Of a stretch of DNA of 64,000 nt, positions 58,042 through 64,000 are shown piece by piece; position 1 is the first letter of the stretch; each line of letters opens with the position of its first letter. The translations under genes and the position numbers were made by a program. The stretch is taken from assembly GCF_022063185.1 (NCBI RefSeq), contig NZ_CP091914.1:183168-247167 (forward strand). Reading direction: 5' to 3'. Origin of the DNA: Nostoc sp. UHCC 0870 (GTDB lineage Bacteria; Cyanobacteriota; Cyanobacteriia; Cyanobacteriales; Nostocaceae). Under the pieces are notes generated by a model. It did not search any database. It had not been told where the DNA came from and saw nothing but the letters and a program-made list of their open reading frames with translations.

Positions 58042-58889
58042 GGTATTCTTCCCCACTCAATCAATTGGTTAAAAATCTGCACCGAAATTCCAGACTTAGA
58101 GATAGCCTCTTGGTGGCTTTTACCTTGCCGTAACAATCTCACCGTATCTTGCACTTTCTTCCAGGTTGTCGAACCTACCTTAATCTGATCATTGCGATTC
58201 GCTATCACTAGACCTGCAACAATGGCATTAGCATCATTTCTCTGCACTATTCCGGTGGGATTTGCTCTTTTTGATCCTGATTCCGTAACAGCTATTTTTG
58301 GTACATCAGATTCAGGTTGAACAGTAACTATTTTTGGCTGTCCAGTTGGCTTTCCAGATGCTCTAACTTCTCTTGTATTAGCTAATAATAAAGGTGCTGG
58401 TCTTTCTGATTCTGGTTTAATTACCAAACTGGTATAAGCTGGTTGTCCAGATGCCGGAATTAATTTGAATTGATATTGCTTTTGTCCCTCAGCACCACTT
58501 GTTAGAATAGTGATTTGAGTGCCGCCATCTCTGCTTGATGTTAAATGGGGAAATTTTATTGGTTGAATCTGCCTTAAAAATAAAACTGTTGCCCCTCCAT
58601 TGCAATCTTGACTGGAATTTTTTGGGCATAAATTCCCATTAGAAGTGAAGCTCATTCTACTTGGATCTCCAATCCATACTTGTTTTATTGTTTCTCCTGT
58701 AGGAATGAAGTTTATAGTTACACCATATCCCTCCCACACCTTCAATTCTACTGCTTTTGATTGTCTCCCTTGTCCATCTTGTGCGTAAATTGTTCTAATA
58801 TTTGCTAACGCAGCTTGACCACAATTGACAATTATTAAAGATAATAAGTACAATGGTAAACTCCTCTGCAATTTATTCCAATATTTCAT
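58038..58889 (-). CDS. VirB9/TraK-like exported channel protein, 283 aa
   Basis: A signal peptide (LPLYLLSLIIVNCGQAALAN) precedes a beta-rich N-domain (ELKVWEGYGVTINFIPTGET, IKQVWIGDPSRMSF) that matches the pattern of VirB9/TrbG/TraK-type proteins. The C-terminal third (GLVIANRNDQIKVGSTTWKK, LLRQGKSHQEAISKSG) is a small helix bundle not usual for VirB9. It lies between the VirB10-like gene and the exported gene, with ATGA overlaps on both sides. The assignment rests mainly on context and the strand pattern. Confidence 0.55.
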   Translation of the reverse strand: MKYWNKLQRSLPLYLLSLIIVNCGQAALANIRTIYAQDGQGRQSKAVELKVWEGYGVTINFIPTGETIKQVWIGDPSRMSFTSNGNLCPKNSSQDCNGGATVLFLRQIQPIKFPHLTSSRDGGTQITILTSGAEGQKQYQFKLIPASGQPAYTSLVIKPESERPAPLLLANTREVRASGKPTGQPKIVTVQPESDVPKIAVTESGSKRANPTGIVQRNDANAIVAGLVIANRNDQIKVGSTTWKKVQDTVRLLRQGKSHQEAISKSGISVQIFNQLIEWGRIP

Positions 58890-60331
58890 AAATTAATGGT
58901 TTGGTTGACAAATATTTGTACTTCTTTCCCTGCTTCAATTACAAACACTTTATCTGCCGATTGAAGTTCTTGTATTCGCTGCTGATTATTAGTTTGTATT
59001 CCTCGTACTATTTCACTTAATGTTCCTTCTGTAAACCCTGCAAATACATCTTTATTTCCATTGCTAATTGTGCTAGATGAAAAGCTATTTGAATTAGTAG
59101 TTACCTGACTATTAGGACGATTCTGTACTTCCGCCGCTTTCACTACTCCACTCAACACTGCTGATAAAATATTCTCTCCTAAGTCTCCACCTTTACGAGA
59201 TTCAGCTTTTAAGAGCTTGCCATTTTTTGCTAATATTAAAACTGTCCCTTCAGGAATACTATACTCTTCTGTTTCACCATGATTATTTACCAGTGCTGCT
59301 ACAGCTTGTAATTGAATATATTCTGATTGACTTGCTCCTGTCATTTGCACCACTACATAAGAATCTTTTGGTAATATTTCACTACCTGTTGATGTTTTTA
59401 GTGGTTTGGTTAATCTTATTAAATAATTTAAGGCTTGATTTTCAGTATTATTCCAAACAATTGGAGTTTCTAATTTACCTTCAGCACGAGTTCCTACTAA
59501 AACACGCGTTTGACCATAATTTGTATTCTCTTGTTGATTTTTTGGCGTTTGTTTATCTATTTTTGGTTTCCCTATTCCTCCCTTAATTTCTTCTGTACTT
59601 CCTTTTTCTGCTGGTAACTCTTCTGTATTTGCACCAAAGCTACCCACATTTGCTACAGCTAACCATTGCTCCATCGGGTCTACTTTCGTCGCTCTGACTG
59701 TAGTTGTTGCATTTCTCTGTGGTGAGGCTTGAATTTGCGGTCTTGGTTGACGTTGCACTGGTAGTGGTTGACTCTGCCTCACTGGTGGTGTCTGTCTGCT
59801 TGAAACTTGTCTTCTTACTGGTACAGGTGTTGTAGGTGTACTTGAAACTGCTACAGGGGTTTGGTTAGGTGTCGGTGTCGGCGTAGTTTCTGGTACTGCT
59901 TTCAAATCCCTGACTTTTTTAAAGTCAGAACTTTGACTTGTCAAGGCCAACGCTGTTTTATCTTTCCCTGTTTCATCAATTGCTAGTTGTTTTTCTACTT
60001 CTTGAACGTTCTGTTTTGGTTCAATTTTAGTAGTAGACAATTTCAAAGCGTTCATCGACCCGTTGATTACTCCTCCTATCAACATGACAAACATCAGAAT
60101 GATCCCTCCAATTACAATCACTTTCAATAAGGGATTCTGTGAAACTGTCCGCGTCGTTACTACTTCTTCTGGTTCAGGAATTTCTTTGGCAATTTCTTCA
60201 TCTGACGATTCAATGTTAATTCTTAAATCTTTCACCCCATTCATCGCTGCAAAGTTTTTACGCTCTTGACTTTCTCCTCTATTACTTTCAGTTATGTCTG
60301 TTTCCATTTCTGGTTTCTCTGTTATTATCAT
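58886..60331 (-). CDS. VirB10/TrbI-like channel protein, 481 aa
   Basis: A cytoplasmic N-terminus, one membrane helix (LLKVIVIGGIILMFVMLIGG) at about residues 67-87, a long Pro/Gln/Thr-rich periplasmic linker and a C-terminal beta barrel. In the barrel, GTRAEGKLETPIVWNNTENQ, LPKDSYVVVQMTGASQSEYI and IPEGTVLILAKNGKLLKAES carry the TrbI/VirB10 pattern. It spans both membranes in the channel core. It overlaps its neighbours by 4 bases on both sides. Confidence 0.7.
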   Translation of the reverse strand: MIITEKPEMETDITESNRGESQERKNFAAMNGVKDLRINIESSDEEIAKEIPEPEEVVTTRTVSQNPLLKVIVIGGIILMFVMLIGGVINGSMNALKLSTTKIEPKQNVQEVEKQLAIDETGKDKTALALTSQSSDFKKVRDLKAVPETTPTPTPNQTPVAVSSTPTTPVPVRRQVSSRQTPPVRQSQPLPVQRQPRPQIQASPQRNATTTVRATKVDPMEQWLAVANVGSFGANTEELPAEKGSTEEIKGGIGKPKIDKQTPKNQQENTNYGQTRVLVGTRAEGKLETPIVWNNTENQALNYLIRLTKPLKTSTGSEILPKDSYVVVQMTGASQSEYIQLQAVAALVNNHGETEEYSIPEGTVLILAKNGKLLKAESRKGGDLGENILSAVLSGVVKAAEVQNRPNSQVTTNSNSFSSSTISNGNKDVFAGFTEGTLSEIVRGIQTNNQQRIQELQSADKVFVIEAGKEVQIFVNQTINL

Positions 60332-61044
60332 CTGCCCAACTCTAAATCTTGAATTTTATATATTTCTAATCCAGCTTCCCGAATCCTATATGCTGTTTTT
60401 TCCAATTCAGAAGCTTTTTTAGATAATTTCGGTGTATCTATTGCTCTCACGAAAATTGTTTTATTGAATTTTATTGGTTCACCCAACATATTACTATTGT
60501 TAAAAATAATTAGTTCGGCAACCATATCTATAGCCCATTTCCCAGTTCTCAGTTTTTTTGGTTCACTCAAAAAGTTAATTTTCAGCAAAGATTGAGTCGA
60601 ACCGTTGAAAACATCTGGTGGAGTAAGATTTGCTAACTCTTGCAGAAATGGGACGCGAAAATCTTCTGATAATGCAAATCCTGTCTCCCAAGTTTTTCTG
60701 GTGATTTTGTTCCCTCCTGCTTGTACTCCTGTATCTAGTTTTAGTTTCTTCAGGGGATATGATTCATTATTAGGCGGCACAGCATTCCAACTTAACAATC
60801 CTGTCATTGTCTGCCCTACAAAGTATGTGATTGCTTCTGCCGACCTCTCCTCACTCCTAATTGGTGATACTCTTATCGATTCCCCATCACTCAACTCCAC
60901 TAAAGTTGGTACTTTTGAATTAGCTATATTTCCTAAACTAAAAAAGTTAATCAACTGTATCAACAGTGTTAACGTTAGTATAATTACATTCCCTATTAAG
61001 AAAATAGGGGTCAGATTTAATTCTCTCTTTTCTAGTAATCGCAT
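60328..61044 (-). CDS. VirB8/TraE-like inner-membrane protein, 238 aa
   Basis: One N-terminal membrane helix (LIGNVIILTLTLLIQLINFF) followed by a soluble periplasmic domain with TraE/VirB8 order: YFVGQTMTGLLSWNAVPPNN, SEDFRVPFLQELANLTPPDV, GKWAIDMVAELIIFNNSNM. It overlaps the VirB10-like gene by 4 bases and abuts the VirB6-like gene. Assignment is moderate: the length and single-helix layout fit. Confidence 0.55.
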   Translation of the reverse strand: MRLLEKRELNLTPIFLIGNVIILTLTLLIQLINFFSLGNIANSKVPTLVELSDGESIRVSPIRSEERSAEAITYFVGQTMTGLLSWNAVPPNNESYPLKKLKLDTGVQAGGNKITRKTWETGFALSEDFRVPFLQELANLTPPDVFNGSTQSLLKINFLSEPKKLRTGKWAIDMVAELIIFNNSNMLGEPIKFNKTIFVRAIDTPKLSKKASELEKTAYRIREAGLEIYKIQDLELGR

Positions 61045-62054
61045 TATCCTATTACCTTTGCTAGTGCTGATACAGAAAAGCTGATTCCATTAGTAATTCC
61101 TTTAAATACCGACATCCCTGTTCCTGTCCCTATCGCTACTGCCAGTGCTGGTGAAAATATTGCTTGCAGTAGTTGCATCAGTAACAAGCTTGATGAAGGC
61201 TGATTAACAATTGACCCAGCTATTATTCCTACTGTGATTGAATATGAAATCAGCACTAATGTTAATCCTAACCATCCAGATAGCCAAGCATATATGGGTT
61301 TAGTTCCAAATGGTAAAAGTGAAAGAACTAGAAATATAGGTGCTACATAAACGGTTAATAAAAAAGACATCTGTAAAATATATTGAAATGCTGCTGATAA
61401 TCCCATCAAAATTGCAAATATTGTCCCCTGTACAACTTTATTAATTATCTGTCCTCCCATATCCAAAGGATTCCAGGTCACATTTATTCCAAATATTCCC
61501 TGACTATTTTTAGTATCTTGTGCATCTTTTTTAGCTTTCTGAATTTTTTCATCAATACATTCTTGACGTGGGTTTGTCTTATTTCCTTGAGCATCAGTTT
61601 TTGATGTTGGCACAGTATCACATTTAGCAATTTCAGCTTGTGCAGCAGCAATAAATGTTTGGTCTGTATTCACACTCCGTATAGCATCTTTTAGAGTGAT
61701 TCCGTTCCTAGTAATCGACAGAATACTACTATTTAAATTAACTGTTACATTCCTCAATGCTAATGATGTATTAGCTAGCATTACTCCATTATTAGAAAGC
61801 ATCAAAATTACTAGCAGTGGGAAAACCATTTCACTTACTACATTCTGTGAAAAACCTTCATCGCTAATCTGTCTGTACCATCCCAATGACCAAAAACTCA
61901 CTAGGACGACTGCTATTAATATCGATACTGCTACCACTGCTGTATAAATTGGGCTTTGTCCTGCTGCTAAATCTTTCCAATCTTGCTCAAACGCATTCAT
62001 TACTAAGTCTGAGCCTATTTGTGCGCCTTTTACTATTCCACCAGTTAAAGACAT
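61044..62054 (-). CDS. VirB6/TrbL-like polytopic membrane protein, 336 aa
   Basis: Several hydrophobic segments: IYTAVVAVSILIAVVLVSFW near 37-60, SEMVFPLLVILMLSNNG near 75, and at the C-terminus FAILMGLSAAFQYILQMSFL, LTVYVAPIFLVLSLLPFG, WLGLTLVLISYSITVGIIAG and LQAIFSPALAVAIGTGTGM. A large central periplasmic loop contains two cysteines (KCDTVP, RQECIDEK). This layout is typical of VirB6/TrbL channel proteins. Confidence 0.65.
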   Translation of the reverse strand: MSLTGGIVKGAQIGSDLVMNAFEQDWKDLAAGQSPIYTAVVAVSILIAVVLVSFWSLGWYRQISDEGFSQNVVSEMVFPLLVILMLSNNGVMLANTSLALRNVTVNLNSSILSITRNGITLKDAIRSVNTDQTFIAAAQAEIAKCDTVPTSKTDAQGNKTNPRQECIDEKIQKAKKDAQDTKNSQGIFGINVTWNPLDMGGQIINKVVQGTIFAILMGLSAAFQYILQMSFLLTVYVAPIFLVLSLLPFGTKPIYAWLSGWLGLTLVLISYSITVGIIAGSIVNQPSSSLLLMQLLQAIFSPALAVAIGTGTGMSVFKGITNGISFSVSALAKVIG

Positions 62055-62096
62055 AATTCACCCTTGTTTTTATTAAAAAGAACTCAGGAGTCAGTA

Positions 62097-62439
62097 CAAT
62101 TCGCAATTCGCAATTCGCAATTAATGCCCACGGATAAATCCGGGGGCTTGTACCAAGCAAAGTTTAAAATGTTTCTATCCATAAATAAATAATGGTGCAA
62201 GTACCATCAAGGAATAATTGGTCATTTCCAATTCGCAACGATGCTCCCACCCCGCTCCGCTAACGCAATTCGCAATTAAGACAATTAGTGGGGGCTTGCA
62301 CCCACTAATTGTTCGCGTAGCGTCCCGTAAGGAAGACCACCAACCTACGGTATGGTGGGGGCTTGTACCCACTTTTAGGCAATTAATCAATTAATTCACA
62401 ATTCGCATTTTCAATTGCGAATTGCGAATTGCGAATTGT
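62097..62439. repeat. Heptamer-bounded element with three related hairpins, inside the T4SS gene cluster
   Basis: Left GCAATTC-type repeats at 62097-62121 and right GCGAATT-type repeats at 62414-62439 are inverted ends. Between them GGGGGCTTGTACC-type sequence occurs at about 62141, 62292 and 62365. The second copy lies in a perfect stem (ACAATTAGTGGG and CCCACTAATTGT). A piece near 62254 equals part of the 38-bp repeat at 11701. No gene in this stretch. Confidence 0.65.
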
Positions 62440-62454
62440 ATTGACTTCTTCTAT

Positions 62455-63279
62455 TCATTGTTTTTTCCAAAAAGAATCTAATGCAGATCCAGCACGTAAT
62501 ATTTCTCTGGATGCTGCTGATGATTCTGCTTGTCTTCTTCTCTCTTCTAGACTCATTTGTTCTGATATATCAGCTAGATTCATATTTGTTGTTGCTAGCA
62601 GTTGTGTTTGCTTTTGGGACTCTTGATGAACTGATTTTGTTAGCATAGCTGTTTGTAAATTCTGTACAGCCATTTTTTTGAGAATATCTTGCGTTACAAC
62701 ATCGTATTGAGCCGCATCTGCTTGTTTTAATGAGTCCCTGACAGCCGTATTAGTAATTTGTACTTCTTCTGCTTGATTCTTTTGCCCATCTGCTCCTAAA
62801 ACTGCCTGCGATTGGGCGCGAGTATATGTCTGATGTACATCTAATTGCGCCTGTTTTCCTTTCACTTGTGGACTAGTTTCGATTAAATCTGTATCCTCTT
62901 GTTCTGAAACTGCATCATTCACTTGTTCCCCAGTTTTTATCGGGTCTTTTTGTCCTTCTTTGATTGCCTTATCTATGGCTTTCACTAGTTCATTGTTGAC
63001 ACTCCCCCATTTGATACTGATTTTTTGAAAATCAATATCAACGTATTTTTTTGCCGTTTTTAAATATTCTTGTCCTTTGATATATAAGTCCAATGTTTTT
63101 TCTAAGAAACTGTTTTTGGGATTAAGTGGATTTGGTACATCCACATCTGAACCCGCTTCTACTTCAATCGTATCTACTACAATATCTTGGTTTGATGCTT
63201 CGGCATTCACCGGGATGCTACTTAAAGATGTCTGCGCCACCAAAAGAGGTATCAGGATCGAGTGCTTGATAAGTTTCAT
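62455..63279 (-). CDS. Exported helical T4SS-cluster protein, VirB5/TrbJ-like candidate, 274 aa
   Basis: A signal peptide (SILIPLLVAQTSLSSIPVNA) is followed by an alpha-helical mature protein with a long coiled stretch (RDSLKQADAAQYDVVTQDIL, MAVQNLQTAMLTKSVHQESQ, LADISEQMSLEERRRQAESS). The C-terminal helix resembles VirB5/TrbJ-type pilus-tip proteins. It starts 62 bases inside the upstream gene. The call is by shape and context. Confidence 0.5.
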   Translation of the reverse strand: MKLIKHSILIPLLVAQTSLSSIPVNAEASNQDIVVDTIEVEAGSDVDVPNPLNPKNSFLEKTLDLYIKGQEYLKTAKKYVDIDFQKISIKWGSVNNELVKAIDKAIKEGQKDPIKTGEQVNDAVSEQEDTDLIETSPQVKGKQAQLDVHQTYTRAQSQAVLGADGQKNQAEEVQITNTAVRDSLKQADAAQYDVVTQDILKKMAVQNLQTAMLTKSVHQESQKQTQLLATTNMNLADISEQMSLEERRRQAESSAASREILRAGSALDSFWKKQ

Positions 63280-63760
63280 ACAAATCCTCCAAATTTACTG
63301 TAAAGGGTGTTTTTGAACAATGCGAAGAAACTACAGCTTGTTTTTTGCTTGTATTTATAGATACGCCTCTTACTAATAAAGGTTCTGGTGGAGTATCACC
63401 CACTTTGGAAAGAGATTTTAAAAATGGACTGTCATAAGTAGCACTAGAAGGAATTAAGTAAGTTGGTTTTCTTATCATCAATAAATAGATTGACTTTTTT
63501 TCAAATTCCGAATTAATTCCCGGTTTTCTTATACCGGATTTTCCTACGTTTTGGTAGAGCAACTGCCGAAGAGTTTGACTGCGGTAAATATAAGATTTTG
63601 CACTAGAAAAATCCATTTCACACTGTTGCTCTGTGATAGCAATAAACTTGTCATATTCTTGTTTATTATGTTGCCAGACTTGAAAACTTCCTATTGATGT
63701 CACCCCTGCCAGTATCGCTAACAAGATTTTGTTTTGAATGAGCATGGATAGGCTTTTCAT
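63218..63760 (-). CDS. Membrane-anchored hypothetical T4SS-cluster protein, 180 aa
   Basis: ATG 63760 (MKSLSMLIQNKILL) is chosen because it overlaps the preceding stop in ATGA. One N-terminal hydrophobic anchor (ILLAILAGVTSIGSFQVWQH), then a soluble domain with two cysteines (ITEQQCEMDFSSA, VVSSHCSKTPF). Its end overlaps the next gene by 62 bases. Family not recognised. Confidence 0.55.
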   Translation of the reverse strand: MKSLSMLIQNKILLAILAGVTSIGSFQVWQHNKQEYDKFIAITEQQCEMDFSSAKSYIYRSQTLRQLLYQNVGKSGIRKPGINSEFEKKSIYLLMIRKPTYLIPSSATYDSPFLKSLSKVGDTPPEPLLVRGVSINTSKKQAVVSSHCSKTPFTVNLEDLYETYQALDPDTSFGGADIFK

Positions 63761-64000
63761 AGCGGCTTTCCTTGTTGTATACATTCGGCATAATACTTAG
63801 AAAATTCTGCTACCCATTCAAACTTATTTTTGTAGATTTCTTTAAATTCATCTCGCTTGGCTTGTTCCTCTCGACTGTTGGCAACCAATGCCAGCAGGGG
63901 ATAGGACGGATAATAACGACACCTGATATATTTGTTGTTATAATCCAACAGCCACATTGTGTATAGTTGTTGAATATTTGGCGCAAAAGTTTCGTTTTTA
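63757..64000 (-). CDS. C-terminal part of a gene running off the right edge
   Basis: The frame is open to the window edge: KNETFAPNIQQLYTMWLLDY, NNKYIRCRYYPSYPLLALVA, EFKEIYKNKFEWVAEFSKYY and a TGA overlapping the next ATG. The internal ATG at 63957 should not be taken as the start. It is the first visible gene of the minus-strand secretion operon. The protein family cannot be told from the last 80 residues. Confidence 0.55.
   Translation of the reverse strand, partial: KNETFAPNIQQLYTMWLLDYNNKYIRCRYYPSYPLLALVANSREEQAKRDEFKEIYKNKFEWVAEFSKYYAECIQQGKPL

Noticed and set aside
62097..62439. A CRISPR array in the repeat-rich gap
   Set aside because: Repeats are inverted or heptameric, spacing is irregular, and no cas genes are present in the window.
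1..64000. tRNA, rRNA or known riboswitch
   Set aside because: No cloverleaf, rRNA core sequence or recognisable riboswitch consensus was seen on reading both strands, though short or diverged RNAs could be missed.

Overview
The window looks like a large mobile plasmid, or plasmid-like island, of a filamentous Nostoc/Anabaena-type cyanobacterium. Four things support this: many HIP1 octamers (GCGATCGC) across the window, tandem heptanucleotide repeats of the kind found in heterocystous cyanobacteria, a PEP-CTERM protein, and a relaxase, coupling-protein and type IV secretion gene set. I saw no rRNA, tRNA, CRISPR array or clear housekeeping operon. The only recognisable chromosomal-type gene is a broken piece of hemD.

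Left part (1-16 kb): a cut-off IS5-type transposase, an exported endonuclease/exonuclease/phosphatase protein, and a decayed tandem duplication of a plasmid gene that may be a replication protein (2.3-5.8 kb). A coiled-coil gene, a small XRE regulator, a series of small accessory genes, an HNH endonuclease pair, a four-helix-bundle gene between 38-bp inverted repeats, a DEDDh exonuclease and a GNAT acetyltransferase cassette follow. Middle-left (16.6-23.8 kb): small DNA-binding proteins, then a co-directional cluster of coiled-coil and membrane proteins ending in an FtsK-like ATPase and a BRO-type antirepressor. Next come an N6-adenine methyltransferase and a Strawberry-notch-type helicase with an IS200/IS605 element between them (25.8-31.8 kb). 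The 32-38.8 kb stretch is accessory DNA with many broken genes, including one split by a 163-bp MITE-like element with a 9-bp target duplication.

Right part (38.9-64 kb): a 1731-residue protein carrying both sequence hallmarks of a single-chain double-psi beta-barrel RNA polymerase, with a GEK...K lysine pair followed by DFDGD. Then come a membrane-protein gene with a possible programmed -1 frameshift at GGGAAAG, a ParM-like actin with a small partner and a repeat-rich presumed centromere, a MobF relaxase-helicase fused to a DUF3854-like module, and a minus-strand conjugation operon. That operon holds a VirD4-like coupling protein and VirB9-, VirB10-, VirB8-, VirB6- and VirB5-like genes. It runs off the right edge, and no VirB4 ATPase is recognisable inside the window.

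How the parts may fit together: the ParM module would keep the plasmid, the relaxase and VirD4/VirB proteins would transfer it, and the methyltransferase-helicase may protect incoming DNA. The RNA-polymerase-like protein could give the element its own transcription or second-strand RNA synthesis. The last two statements are inference. Gene names were assigned by reading the sequence only; no database search was possible.
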